Shown here in pieces: positions 25,361-34,199 of a stretch of DNA of 64,000 nucleotides; the stretch's first letter is position 1, and each line of letters starts with the position of its first letter. The position numbers and the translations under genes are program-made. The DNA comes from Hymenobacter telluris (lineage in GTDB: Bacteria; Bacteroidota; Bacteroidia; Cytophagales; Hymenobacteraceae), in contig NZ_JAFLQZ010000001.1 of the NCBI RefSeq assembly GCF_017313265.1, positions 62,001 to 126,000 of the forward strand, written 5' to 3'. The notes below the pieces were generated by a model that was not told the DNA's origin, did not search any database, and was given only the letters and a program-made list of their open reading frames with translations.

Positions 25361-26416
25361 ATGAAAAAACTTTACTTTTCGAGTGCACCCACTACCTCCA
25401 CTGGTTCCTGCCTGCGCCAGCTCTGCGGTAGCGCATTGCTAGCTGCCTTGCTAGGTGGCAGCCTGAGCGCCTCGGCGCAAACGGCCCTGCTCTTCAACGG
25501 CACAACCAAATACGTGCAGGCCAACACCGTAACGCTCAACACAACCAGCCTGAGCATGGAAAGCTGGGTGAAAGTGACGGCCTTCAAAACCACTTTTCCT
25601 TACATCACAAGCGTGATGGGGGTGGAAGACGGCAACAACGCCGCCATGCTGCGCTTTGGCGATGCTACCGTTTCGCCGAACCGCATGCAGTTTGTGCTTA
25701 CCGTAGGAGCCACCCAATACAAAGTGAATTCGCTGGCTACTTTCAACGTGAATACCTGGTACCACGTGGCTGGTACTTTCGACGGCACCACGATGCGCCT
25801 GTACGTCAATGGGGTGCTTGATAACTCCACGGCCGCAGTGGGCACGGCCGCAGGCACCGGAACGTTCATGCTGGGCCGCAACTACGAAGCCCTGCGTACC
25901 TTGAACGGCTCTTTGGACGAGGCCCGGGTTTGGACGCGCACCCTCACGGCCGCCGAAATTGCCGCCAGTCCCTGCCAAGTGAGTGCCACTGCGGCTGGCC
26001 TGGAAGCGTACTGGCGGCTGAACGAAGGCACTGGCACCGTGGCCAACGACCTTACCGGGCGCGGCCACACGGGTACGCTCATGGGCATGACCAACACCGA
26101 CTGGTCGACGGTTATTCCGACGTCCTGCGCCGCTTTGGCTACCGCTAGCCCACGTGCTGCTTCCGACTTGCAGGTGCAGGTACTGGGCAATCCGGCCCGA
26201 GGAACACAAGCGGAAATAGAAATTCGGGGGGTGAAAAACCAGCCGGTTACCGTGCAGCTACTAAACATGCTGGGCGCAGTCGTCTCGACCCGGCAAGTGC
26301 AATCTGCGGCGGCTGAGCAGCGTAGCTCGGTGCCACTGCCAGCGGCTGCTGGCTTATACGTGGTGCGGGTGAGCACCCCCGCCGGCACTGTGGCTACCAA
26401 GCTTCTCAAAGAATAA
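25361..26416 (+). CDS. LamG-domain protein with T9SS C-terminal sorting domain
   Basis: 351-aa secreted protein. After the signal peptide (ending ASAQ) comes a LamG/concanavalin-like jellyroll (TALLFNGTTKYVQ, SMESWVKVTAF, WYHVAGTFDGTTMRLYVNG, LDEARVWTRTLT, YWRLNEGTGT). The C-terminal about 80 residues form the Por secretion (type IX) sorting domain: LGNPARGTQAEIEI, VTVQLLNMLGAVVST and the end GLYVVRVSTPAGTVATKLLKE, characteristic in Bacteroidota. Exported to the cell surface or medium; probably an adhesin or carbohydrate-binding factor. A strong terminator follows. Confidence 0.92.
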   Translation: MKKLYFSSAPTTSTGSCLRQLCGSALLAALLGGSLSASAQTALLFNGTTKYVQANTVTLNTTSLSMESWVKVTAFKTTFPYITSVMGVEDGNNAAMLRFGDATVSPNRMQFVLTVGATQYKVNSLATFNVNTWYHVAGTFDGTTMRLYVNGVLDNSTAAVGTAAGTGTFMLGRNYEALRTLNGSLDEARVWTRTLTAAEIAASPCQVSATAAGLEAYWRLNEGTGTVANDLTGRGHTGTLMGMTNTDWSTVIPTSCAALATASPRAASDLQVQVLGNPARGTQAEIEIRGVKNQPVTVQLLNMLGAVVSTRQVQSAAAEQRSSVPLPAAAGLYVVRVSTPAGTVATKLLKE

Positions 26417-26446
26417 CCGTTGCCTGTAAGGCGGGCGCAAAACCCA

Positions 26447-26539
26447 GCCGGGGCGCACCTTGCGGGGTCAGTGGTTGCAGTGCCGGCGTATCTTGCTGGC
26501 GCGCAACAACCGGCTCCGCAAGGTGTGCCCCGGTTTTTT
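26447..26539 (+). terminator. Large terminator hairpin with T-run
   Basis: CCGGGGCGCACCTTGCGG (from 26448) pairs with CCGCAAGGTGTGCCCCGG ending at 26533, followed by TTTTTTA: a classic intrinsic terminator with a long loop. Confidence 0.85.
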
Positions 26540-26560
26540 ATTTCTGCTTCTGAAAAGTCC

Positions 26561-27490
26561 ATGCAATCCACCAACACTGTTTTTGTGGTTCGTCCGGCGC
26601 GGTTCGGTTATAACACCGAAACAGCCGCCTCCAACCACTTCCAGCACCACATGCAGGGCCTTGGTGCCGCCGCCATTCAGGCGCGCGCCTACGCCGAATT
26701 CGATGAACTGGTAGCCGCGTTGCGCACCAACGGCGTGCGGGTGCTGGTGTTCGAGGATACGCTGGAGCCCGCCAAACCCGATGCTGTATTCCCCAACAAC
26801 TGGCTCACCCTGCACCCCGACGGCCGGGTGCTCCTCTACCCGATGTGCGCCCCCAACCGCCGCCCGGAGCGCCGCCCCGATATTCTGGCGGCCCTGCGGC
26901 GGCAGTTCACCGTCACCGATGTTATCGACCTTTCCACCCACGAGCAGGAAAACCGGTTTCTGGAAGGCACCGGCAGCATCCTCTTCAACCACGAACACCG
27001 CGTGGCCTACGCCGCCCTCTCGCCCCGCACCGATGCCACGCTGTTCCGCGAGGTAGCCGCGCAACTAGGCTACCGGCCGGTAGCATTCCGTGCCTACGAT
27101 GCGCAGGGAGTAGCAATCTACCATACCAACGTCATGCTTTGCATTGGCAGCGGCTTTGCAGTGGTATGCCTGGAAAGCATAACCGATGCCGCCGAGCGGG
27201 CGGCGGTAGTAGGCTCGTTCATGGTCAGTGGCCACGAAATCGTGAATATTTCGCTGGAGCAGGTAGCGCGCTTTGCCGGCAACCTGCTGGCGCTGCAAAC
27301 TGCGGCCGGAACCACACTGCTGGCCATGTCGCAGAGCGCCTTCCAGGCCCTGACTGAGCCGCAGCGCCAGACGTTGAGCAAGTATGCCGCGCTGCTGCCG
27401 CCGCCCATTCCCACCATCGAAACCATTGGGGGCGGCAGCGTCCGGTGCATGTTGGCGGAGGTGTTTCTGCCGCCGCTAGGTACAAAGTAG
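26561..27490 (+). CDS. ctlX: Citrulline utilisation hydrolase-like amidinotransferase (CtlX type)
   Basis: 309-aa protein of the guanidino-group-modifying superfamily. Start MQSTNTVFVVRPARFG matches the group, as do FGYNTETAASNHFQ, DAVFPNNWLTLHPDG and EGTGSILFNHEHRVAYAA. The catalytic His lies in IYHTNVMLCIG and the Cys near the end in GGSVRCMLAEVF. CtlX-type proteins hydrolyse citrulline or related amidines; arginine deiminase-like activity is an alternative. Cytoplasmic. It follows the terminator at 26447-26539, so it has its own promoter; no arginine gene is adjacent. Confidence 0.85.
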   Translation: MQSTNTVFVVRPARFGYNTETAASNHFQHHMQGLGAAAIQARAYAEFDELVAALRTNGVRVLVFEDTLEPAKPDAVFPNNWLTLHPDGRVLLYPMCAPNRRPERRPDILAALRRQFTVTDVIDLSTHEQENRFLEGTGSILFNHEHRVAYAALSPRTDATLFREVAAQLGYRPVAFRAYDAQGVAIYHTNVMLCIGSGFAVVCLESITDAAERAAVVGSFMVSGHEIVNISLEQVARFAGNLLALQTAAGTTLLAMSQSAFQALTEPQRQTLSKYAALLPPPIPTIETIGGGSVRCMLAEVFLPPLGTK

Positions 27491-27635
27491 CGTCGCTGGT
27501 GAGGTAGAAGTAGGCTACGAGAGTTCGGAAACCCGCCGGCTGGCTTCCCGCGCCAAGCTGGATGCCGCTTTCGAGCAGATGAATAACCGGTAGCCAGTAG
27601 CCCGCAAACCAATTGCCGCAAGGTGCTTGTGCTGT

Positions 27636-27735
27636 TGTAGGGACGCGACACTTCTCGTCTCGGCGTTGCTGAGGTTGTTTTAACCGCGCATTGCCGGTCG
27701 TTCTGGCGGGAGACGCGAAGTGTCGCGTCTCTACA
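27636..27735. repeat. Inverted repeat of the TAGAGACGCG family
   Basis: Left arm TGTAGGGACGCGACACTTCT (from 27636) pairs with the right arm AGACGCGAAGTGTCGCGTCTC extended to 27735 with two mismatches. The right-arm wording recurs at 61009-61107, making these two copies of one family. Confidence 0.85.
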
Positions 27736-27749
27736 GTAAGTATACTGCG

Positions 27750-27794
27750 CCACAAAAAAGCTCGTGCAGATTTCTGCACGAGCTTTTTTTGTGG
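27750..27794. terminator. Perfect palindromic terminator
   Basis: CCACAAAAAAGCTCGTGCAGA and its complement flank a TT centre (27750-27794): about 21 pairs with A- and T-runs on the outer ends, between convergent CtlX and mqo genes. Confidence 0.85.
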
Positions 27795-27807
27795 CGGTTT
27801 GAAGGTT

Positions 27808-29322
27808 CTATTGTTCCACCATCGGCTCCAGGCCCAACACGGCGCTGGTACGGGCGCGGACCTGCGCCACCAACTCCGGATTGTCGGGCAACGACTGTCC
27901 GAACGACGGAATCATTTCGCGGAAACGAGCCTGCCACTCCGGCGTGCGGGAATGTTGCGGAAAGCACTTCTGAATCAGGTGCAGCATGATGCTCACGGCC
28001 GTGGACGCGCCCGGCGAAGCGCCCAGCAACGCCGCAATAGAGCCGTCGGCGGCACTTACCACCTCGGTGCCAAATTCCAGCACGCCGCCTTGCTTGGCGT
28101 CTTTCTTGATGACCTGCACCCGCTGGCCGGCAATGGCCAGTTCCCAATCCTCGGGCCGGGCTTCGGGCAGATACTCGCGCAACGCCGCCACCCGGTCTTG
28201 CGGCGACTGGCGTACCTGCTGAATCAGGTACTTGGTGAGCGGTATGTTCTTGAGGCCGGCCATAATCATGGGCCGCAGGTTGTTGAGCTGAATCGAGCCG
28301 GGCAAATCCAGGTACGAGCCCGATTTCAGGAACTTGGTGCTGAAGCCCGCATACGGCCCGAACAGCAGCTCCCGCTTGCCCTCAATCATGCGGGTATCCA
28401 GGTGCGGCACCGACATGGGCGGCGAGCCAACCGAGGCTTTGCCGTATACCTTGGCCTCGTGCCGGGCAATAACGGCCGGGTTGGTGCACTTCAGCCACTG
28501 CCCGCTCACCGGGAACCCGCCAAACCCATCGGCCTCCGGAATACCCGATTTCTCAAGCAGCGGCAACGAGCCCCCGCCGGCCCCGATAAACACGAACTTC
28601 GCCCGCACCTTGCTGACTTCGCCGGTGGCCAGATTCTTGGCCTGAATGCGCCACACGCCTTCTTTTTGCTTCAGTTTCTGCACTTCGTGGTTGAAGTGCA
28701 GCGTTACGCCGGGCTTGGCTTGCAGCAGCGTGAACATGCCGCGGGTGAGGGAGCCGAAGTTCACGTCGGTGCCCAAATCCATGCGGGTAGCCGCCACGGG
28801 CTGCGCCGGGTCGCGGCCTTCCATCACCAGCGGAATCCAGCTTTGCAGCAGCTCCCGGTCCTCGGAAAACTCCATGCCCTCAAACAAGGCCGACTTGGTT
28901 AGGGCTTGGTGGCGCTTGCGCAGGTATTCCACGTTGTCCTGGCCCCACACAAAGCTCATGTGCGGAATGTGGTTGATGAAGCGGCTGATTTCCTTCACCT
29001 CGTAGCGCTCGGCCAGAAACGCCCAGAACTGCTTGCTTTCCTCGAATTGCTCGGCAATTTTCAGGGCCTTGCTGATGTCGATGGAGCCGTCGGGGCGCTC
29101 GGGCGTGTAGTTCAGCTCGCAGAAGGCCGAGTGGCCGGTGCCGGCATTGTTCCAGGCGTCGGAGCTTTCGGCGGCGGCCACGTCCAGCCGCTCGTAGATG
29201 GCAACCGTCAGGTTGGGGTCCAGCTCCTTGAGCATCATACCCAAAGTAGCACTCATAATACCCGCCCCGATAAGAATAACGTCGGCTACGGGATGGGCAG
29301 TGGCAATATCGTTGGTTGGCAT
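27808..29322 (-). CDS. mqo: Malate:quinone oxidoreductase
   Basis: FAD-dependent peripheral membrane enzyme oxidising malate to oxaloacetate with electrons passed to the quinone pool; it replaces or supplements NAD-malate dehydrogenase in the TCA cycle. Seen: N-terminal FAD site DVILIGAGIMSATLGMML, YERLDVAAAESSDAWNNAGTGHSAFCELNY (a long conserved Mqo block), VRAKFVFIGAGGGSLPLL and a C-terminal LLGASPGASTAVSIML. Length 504 aa is exactly as expected. No signal peptide. Single gene with a palindromic terminator downstream. Confidence 0.95.
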   Translation of the reverse strand: MPTNDIATAHPVADVILIGAGIMSATLGMMLKELDPNLTVAIYERLDVAAAESSDAWNNAGTGHSAFCELNYTPERPDGSIDISKALKIAEQFEESKQFWAFLAERYEVKEISRFINHIPHMSFVWGQDNVEYLRKRHQALTKSALFEGMEFSEDRELLQSWIPLVMEGRDPAQPVAATRMDLGTDVNFGSLTRGMFTLLQAKPGVTLHFNHEVQKLKQKEGVWRIQAKNLATGEVSKVRAKFVFIGAGGGSLPLLEKSGIPEADGFGGFPVSGQWLKCTNPAVIARHEAKVYGKASVGSPPMSVPHLDTRMIEGKRELLFGPYAGFSTKFLKSGSYLDLPGSIQLNNLRPMIMAGLKNIPLTKYLIQQVRQSPQDRVAALREYLPEARPEDWELAIAGQRVQVIKKDAKQGGVLEFGTEVVSAADGSIAALLGASPGASTAVSIMLHLIQKCFPQHSRTPEWQARFREMIPSFGQSLPDNPELVAQVRARTSAVLGLEPMVEQ

Positions 29323-29638
29323 CGGTTCAGAGACAGAAACAGAGTTTCAGAAACAGCCCCAACCCGGCGCGAGGGGCGCTGAGTTGGGGCGGGATTGGAA
29401 ATGCGTAGTTGGGAGCGGAAAGTGGCAATACGTGGAAAGCCGCTGCAAAGGTACTGCCGAGGACTTTAAAACAGGCAAAAGAACCGATTTAGCTGCGTAG
29501 TGTGGAGCTTGAGACGCCCGAAGCAGAACAGTAAGGGAGGCGCTTAAAACCTTGAAAAATCACAGGTTTATGCGCGTTTTACGGACTTATCCGGTGGCAT
29601 TTAGTGTTCTATCAACAGCTATCAAATCCGCCTGATTC
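29323..29638. other. 316-bp divergent gap between mqo and the SPL-like gene
   Basis: A GCCCCAAC/GTTGGGGC hairpin lies at 29355-29390. The region presumably holds both divergent promoters. No gene supported. Confidence 0.4.
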
Positions 29639-30757
29639 ATGTTCGATTCTTTGCCTGTATTGCCGTTGTTTAGCCAGCCAACCTTGGCGCCGGTTGCCGT
29701 TCCAGAACCTCTCACCAAGTCGGCCAAGCTGTGGCTGCCCAAGCGGGTACTCTTCACGCCCGATGCCCTCGACGAGCCTTTCGGCCAGCAGATTCTGGAG
29801 CGCGTAACGGCGCACGGGTTAGACGTGGAACTGTTGAAAAGCAACCGCCTGACCGGCCTGCGCGGCGCTGATGCCCGCGAAACGTACCGCAACGCCAAAA
29901 ACACCCTGGCCGTAGTGAAAGCCCCGCCCGGCGCGCTACGCCTGCAACCCACGCCCCCCTCCGCCGACTGGCAGATGAACGTGGCCGAAGGCTGCCCGGC
30001 GCATTGCCAGTACTGCTACCTGGCCGGTAGCCTGCAGGGTCCGCCGGTGGTGCGCGTGTTTGCCAACCTGCCCCAGCTGCTGGAAAACACCGCCAGCTAC
30101 GAGCAGCCCGGCCGCCTCACTAGCTTCGAGGTAAGCTGCTACACCGACGTGCTGGGCATCGAGCACCTGACCGGCAGCCTGGCCGAGTGCATTCGGCACT
30201 ACGGTACCCGCGAAGGTGCCCGGCTGCGCTTCGTGAGCAAGTACGACCATGTGGACTCCCTGCTGGACTTGCCGCACAATGGCCGTACGCGGGCCCGTGT
30301 CAGCCTCAATGCCGAGCCCGTGGCCCGGCGTATGGAAGGCGGTACGGCCTCGGTGGAAGCTCGTATTCAGGCCTTGCGCAAGCTGGCACTGCCTGTTGAG
30401 CAGGGTGGGGGTGGCTACCCCGTAGGCGTGGTGCTGGCGCCCATTATGCTGGTACCCGACTGGCAGGAGCATTACACCCAGCTTCTCGACCGAGTAGCAG
30501 CGGCCCTCGATTTCGACTGCGACCTGACCGTGGAGTTCATCACCCACCGCTTCACGCCCGGCTCCCGCGACGTGCTGCGCGAGTGGTACCCCAACACGGC
30601 TCTCAACTTTGATGAAAGCCTGCGCGCTGCCAAACGCAACAAGTTTGGCGGCGTGAAATACGTGTACCCGCCCGACGATATGCGTCCGCTCAAACAGTTC
30701 TTTTACGAGGAGTGGCAGCGCCGCTTCCCCCACGCGCCCGTGTTGTATTGGACGTAG
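29639..30757 (+). CDS. Spore photoproduct lyase-like radical SAM protein
   Basis: 372-aa member of the SplB family. In spore formers this enzyme repairs UV-induced spore photoproduct thymine dimers using a radical SAM cluster. Seen: cluster motif CPAHCQYC (Cys119, Cys123, Cys126), DWQMNVAEGCP, and the family-specific SFEVSCYTDVLGIEHLTG where Cys167 matches the hydrogen-donor cysteine, then LRFVSKYDHVD and RARVSLNAEPVARRMEGG. All catalytic residues appear intact. The host is a non-sporulating Bacteroidota, so the substrate may be other DNA or RNA lesions. No recognised partner. Confidence 0.9.
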   Translation: MFDSLPVLPLFSQPTLAPVAVPEPLTKSAKLWLPKRVLFTPDALDEPFGQQILERVTAHGLDVELLKSNRLTGLRGADARETYRNAKNTLAVVKAPPGALRLQPTPPSADWQMNVAEGCPAHCQYCYLAGSLQGPPVVRVFANLPQLLENTASYEQPGRLTSFEVSCYTDVLGIEHLTGSLAECIRHYGTREGARLRFVSKYDHVDSLLDLPHNGRTRARVSLNAEPVARRMEGGTASVEARIQALRKLALPVEQGGGGYPVGVVLAPIMLVPDWQEHYTQLLDRVAAALDFDCDLTVEFITHRFTPGSRDVLREWYPNTALNFDESLRAAKRNKFGGVKYVYPPDDMRPLKQFFYEEWQRRFPHAPVLYWT

Positions 30758-30847
30758 TGCCAAGCTAGCTGGTGGTACAAGTAGCCACACAATGACTGTT
30801 CAACTGCTGCGTTTGAATCTGGTGAAGCACTAGGTTAATTTACCAGC

Positions 30848-31591
30848 ATGCATCGGATAAATAGTTTTTTGAAGCTAGGTAGCGCCTTGCTGTTGGCTAG
30901 TGGAATGGTGGGTTGTTCTGGTCCGGAACAGCCTGCGCATACCTCATCGTTGCCTTACAAGCAGCAATTGCAGACGGTAGCTACCCGGCGGCAGGCGCTG
31001 GCTCAACGGTTTCGGCGGGCTCGCACAACAGCCAGTCGCCGGAAGTGCCTGCGGCAAGCCCAACTCCTGCTATTGGCCTCTCTTGATAGCACCATCTGGC
31101 CGGCTTGGTATGGCACCCCCTGGACGTTTTACGGCCACACTGAAACGCCGCAACGCAGTAGTATTGCCTGTGGTTATTTTGTTACTACCACACTGCGTGA
31201 CAGTGGTTTAAAGCTAAAACGGGTATTGCTGGCGCAACAGGCTTCCGAGGTTATTATTCGTAACCTAACCACTGAAGCCCATATTCAACGATATCGAGGC
31301 ATGAGTCAGCCAGAATTCGTGCGGCGGGTGCGTATGTCAGGAACCGGACTCTATATGGTTGGTCTTGACAATCATGTGGGTTTTCTGCGTGTGAAAGCCG
31401 ATGGCAGCGTGTCATTTATTCATTCTTCCTACGTACAGCGCAAGGGAGTAGTGCAGGAACCCGCCCTGACTTCGGTGGCGCTGGCTTCTCAGTACCGGGT
31501 AGTAGGCAAAATATCAGCCGATGAGGGCCTACTGGAAGCTTGGTTGCTACAGCGGCCGTTGGTAGCACACGTGCCAACATCACACGGTTAA
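30848..31591 (+). CDS. Hypothetical lipoprotein, possible papain-like fold
   Basis: 247-aa protein with signal peptide and lipobox (GMVGC). After an Arg-rich stretch (RRQALAQRFRRARTT) comes a soluble domain with GTPWTFYGHTETP, IACGYFVTTTLRDSGL and LDNHVGFLRVKADGSVSFIH. A Cys in IACGYFV and His in DNHVGFL, about 75 residues apart, have the spacing of an NlpC/P60-like or papain-type Cys-His pair, so a peptidase or amidase activity is conceivable. The assignment is tentative. It follows the SPL-like gene by 90 bases and might be co-transcribed. Confidence 0.75.
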   Translation: MHRINSFLKLGSALLLASGMVGCSGPEQPAHTSSLPYKQQLQTVATRRQALAQRFRRARTTASRRKCLRQAQLLLLASLDSTIWPAWYGTPWTFYGHTETPQRSSIACGYFVTTTLRDSGLKLKRVLLAQQASEVIIRNLTTEAHIQRYRGMSQPEFVRRVRMSGTGLYMVGLDNHVGFLRVKADGSVSFIHSSYVQRKGVVQEPALTSVALASQYRVVGKISADEGLLEAWLLQRPLVAHVPTSHG

Positions 31592-31606
31592 AAGCTGTGA
31601 GGGCCG

Positions 31607-32149
31607 TTACTTTTTGTCGCGAAGTTCCCGCCATTCGTGCTCCAGCATGCTCATTTCCACGAGGCTCCAGTACTCGTTGCCGTGCTTGAGGATGTCGCGC
31701 ATGATGCCGTCCTGCTTCAGGCCGCACTTCTCGTAGCAGCGGATGGCGGCGGTGTTAAAGTCGTACACACCTAAGTCAATACGGTGCAGGCCCAAGTCCT
31801 CGAAACCGATTTTCAGGATGGCTTTGATCATGCCCTGGCACACGCCACGGCCGCGGGCGGTGGTGTTGCCCACCAGCACCCGACTAATGCGCGCCGAGTT
31901 GTTTTTGCGGCTGATTCCGCCCAAGGAAATATGCCCTACTACCTCGCCCGTCTTGGATTCCACTGCCTTATACACCAGCGCGTCCGACTCCTGCAAGTCG
32001 TTGGTGCCTTCTAGGTACCAGGCCAGCGAAGATTCGGTGAGGGGGAAGCTGAACAGCGCCCCCGACCAGCTTTGCAGCAGTTGTGGGTCGTGAATCCAGG
32101 AAATTAATTGGGGGAAATCGGCGGGAGTGAAGTACTCGAGTTGGATCAT
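31607..32149 (-). CDS. GNAT family N-acetyltransferase
   Basis: 180-aa acetyltransferase of the RimJ/RimL-like group. IQLEYFTPADFPQLISWI opens the fold, GHISLGGISRKNNSARISRV forms the central strands, GNTTARGRGVCQGMI is the acetyl-CoA P-loop and AAIRCYEKCGL plus IMRDILKHGNEYWSL the end. Start MIQLEYF chosen because the 19 codons before it read through the leader and are not family-like. Cytoplasmic; targets could be ribosomal proteins, antibiotics or small amines. It converges with the lipoprotein gene. Confidence 0.9.
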   Translation of the reverse strand: MIQLEYFTPADFPQLISWIHDPQLLQSWSGALFSFPLTESSLAWYLEGTNDLQESDALVYKAVESKTGEVVGHISLGGISRKNNSARISRVLVGNTTARGRGVCQGMIKAILKIGFEDLGLHRIDLGVYDFNTAAIRCYEKCGLKQDGIMRDILKHGNEYWSLVEMSMLEHEWRELRDKK

Positions 32150-32293
32150 GCAGGCAGAGAAGTACACCACCGAAAAGTGGCCACCCAATCGTTTAGGGCC
32201 ATCCAAGGTACGGCGTTTCGGGCGCGCCGCCTAACGGTGCGCCGCCGAAACTAGTGCAGCTGGATGGGGCCGCAGAATCAACTTCACGTGCCG

Positions 32294-33406
32294 CTAGCCG
32301 GCTTCGGCGGCGGCGCCGGTGGGTAGGAACGGCGGCTCTGGCGCAGCATCGAAGGCGGTGCGGGTTTTGGGCAGGCTCTCGGGGTAATTCTGCTGGATAA
32401 AGGCCACCAGCTGCTCCCGTATTTCGCAGCGCAAATCGAAGGCGCGGCTGGAACTGGAGGCACTCACCAAAGCCCGCAGCTCGATGGTGCGCTCTTTGGA
32501 GTCGGTGACTTGCAGCACGCACACGCGCTGGTCCCAGAGCGGATTGGCGGCGGCCAGGCGCTTCAACTCAGCCCGCACTTCCTCTACGGGCAGGGTGTAG
32601 TCGGTGTAGATAAACACGGTGCCCAACAGTTGCGAGCCGGTGCGCGTCCAGTTCTGGAACGGCTTCTCGATGAAGTAGTTAAGCGGGAGTACCAGCCGTC
32701 GCTCGTCCCAGATACGCAGGACCACATAGGTAAACGTTATTTCCTCTACGCGGCCCCATTCACCTTCCACTACCAGCACGTCGTCGATGCGGATGGGCTG
32801 GGTGAAGGCAATCTGGAAGCCCGCCAGCAGGTTGCCGATGGAGCGTTGCGCTGCAAAACCCACAATCACGCTGGCAATACCCGCCGAGGTCAGCAGCCCC
32901 GTCCCGATTTTGCGCACCGTGGCAAAGCTCATCAGAATCAGGGCTACCGCCACGAAGATAATCAGCGAAACCACCAGCTTGCGCACGAATTGCAGCTGGG
33001 TGAACAGCTTGCGTACCTGGAGGTTATCGTCGCCGCCCAGCTGGTAATGCTGCTTTACCAGGTCCTCAATTACATCCACAGTTTTCACCAAGCCCCAGGC
33101 AAACGTAACCAGCAGTGCCGTTTCCACCAGCCGCCGCAGCACCTCGTAGTGCTTGGGGGTGAGCGGCGCCAGCGGCAGCACAAACGAAAGCACCAGCACC
33201 GGGAAAAAGAACGTGCTGGCTCGGTTCAGGTGCCGCGCTACGGAGTGGGAGAGGAGCGTGTCTTCGCGCCGGTTATAGGCCCGCAACACCAGAAAAACCA
33301 CGATTTTGAGCAGTAATCCGCTGGCCAGGCCGCCGGCTATAACTACGGCAGTATAGAGAATGGCTTCGAGCTGATCAGGAAGCAGTTCCGGTAAGTTGAA
33401 TCTCAT
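32294..33406 (-). CDS. MscS-type mechanosensitive channel
   Basis: 370-aa small-conductance mechanosensitive channel. Several N-terminal helices (AVVIAGGLASGLLLKIVVFLV; FFFPVLVLSFVLPLA; TALLVTFAWGLV; LVVSLIIFVAVALILMSFA), then the pore helix with GLLTSAGIASVIVGFAAQR, the beta domain with QPIRIDDVLVVEGEWGRVEEI and the cytoplasmic C-terminal vestibule. Releases solutes at hypo-osmotic shock in the inner membrane. Length and order are normal. Single gene. Confidence 0.93.
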   Translation of the reverse strand: MRFNLPELLPDQLEAILYTAVVIAGGLASGLLLKIVVFLVLRAYNRREDTLLSHSVARHLNRASTFFFPVLVLSFVLPLAPLTPKHYEVLRRLVETALLVTFAWGLVKTVDVIEDLVKQHYQLGGDDNLQVRKLFTQLQFVRKLVVSLIIFVAVALILMSFATVRKIGTGLLTSAGIASVIVGFAAQRSIGNLLAGFQIAFTQPIRIDDVLVVEGEWGRVEEITFTYVVLRIWDERRLVLPLNYFIEKPFQNWTRTGSQLLGTVFIYTDYTLPVEEVRAELKRLAAANPLWDQRVCVLQVTDSKERTIELRALVSASSSSRAFDLRCEIREQLVAFIQQNYPESLPKTRTAFDAAPEPPFLPTGAAAEAG

Positions 33407-33759
33407 GGGCAGAAAACAGGTCCGCCTAGCAGTACCTTGCTCTACTTGGAAAGGTTATGTATTGCTTCAAGGTTGCAAAACCACAGTTTTAAACAATAGC
33501 AATACATAAGTGCCTTGCTAGATAGCCGAAGACGTGCTACGTATTAACACCTAGTGGTTGGAAAGCAACAGTTGATTATACTGAATTTGAAGTATTATCG
33601 GCTGCAAGTATTCTAAGGCAGTTGCGACATTTTATTAATTATTGGCAACTTACCTTGTGAAAACTGGGTGCTGTGAAAATATAATTATTTTCAGTATTGC
33701 TTAGAAAAATGCAGGTTGTGCAAGCAGTAGTTAGTATGAATTATCAAGCGTAAGTAGGA
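33407..33759. other. 353-bp AT-rich intergenic region
   Basis: Holds a TATGTATTGC/GCAATACATA dyad (about 33454-33508) and the likely BLUF promoter near 33590-33700. No coding frame is supported. Confidence 0.4.
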
Positions 33760-34188
33760 ATGCATCATATTATGTACATGAGCTCATCGGTTGGAGTAAC
33801 AGATGAGTATGCCTTAAAGCAAATTTTAACCCGGTCACGAGCCAAAAACGAGGAGCACCACATTACGGGGATGTTAGTGCTTAGTGGCGATAAATGGATG
33901 CAAGTGCTGGAGGGAACCCGCGAACAGGTTGCCGCTATGTTCCAGACAATCAAGCAGGACCCGCGTCATAGCAACGTATGTAAGTTAGCAGACGGGCCAA
34001 TTACGCAGCGTGCCTTTGCCGACTGGTCGATGGGGTTCACTCCCGCTTCGCCCGGGGAGTTCGAGCGCATAGTAGGGTATTTCAACCCCAGCCAGACTGG
34101 CTTACCAGCCCCGTACCTCAGTCAGCCGGCTAACGAAGTATTCGAGCTGTTAAAGGAGTTCAGTGCGGGTCAAAAAGACCTATTTTAA
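33760..34188 (+). CDS. BLUF-domain blue-light sensor
   Basis: 142-aa protein that is a single BLUF domain: FAD-binding blue-light receptor. Signature residues are present: Tyr6 in MYMSSS, Asn30 in SRAKNEEHHITGML and Gln48 in GDKWMQVLEGT, plus Trp89/Met91 in FADWSMGF, which take part in the photocycle hydrogen-bond switch. No output domain is attached, so it must signal through a partner. Start ATG at 33760 follows AAGTAGGA. It lies 11 bases upstream of a methyltransferase gene, which may be its partner (inference). Confidence 0.93.
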   Translation: MHHIMYMSSSVGVTDEYALKQILTRSRAKNEEHHITGMLVLSGDKWMQVLEGTREQVAAMFQTIKQDPRHSNVCKLADGPITQRAFADWSMGFTPASPGEFERIVGYFNPSQTGLPAPYLSQPANEVFELLKEFSAGQKDLF

Positions 34189-34199
34189 TAGCTTGCAGG

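Larger units (their letters stand above)
27491..27807. other. 317-bp gap before mqo
   Basis: Contains the inverted repeat at 27636-27735 and the terminator at 27750-27794; no coding frame is supported. Confidence 0.5.

Noticed and set aside
29355..29390. GCCCCAAC/GTTGGGGC hairpin as an intrinsic terminator
   Set aside because: It lies in a divergent promoter gap with no gene ending there and no T-run; left as a minor dyad only.
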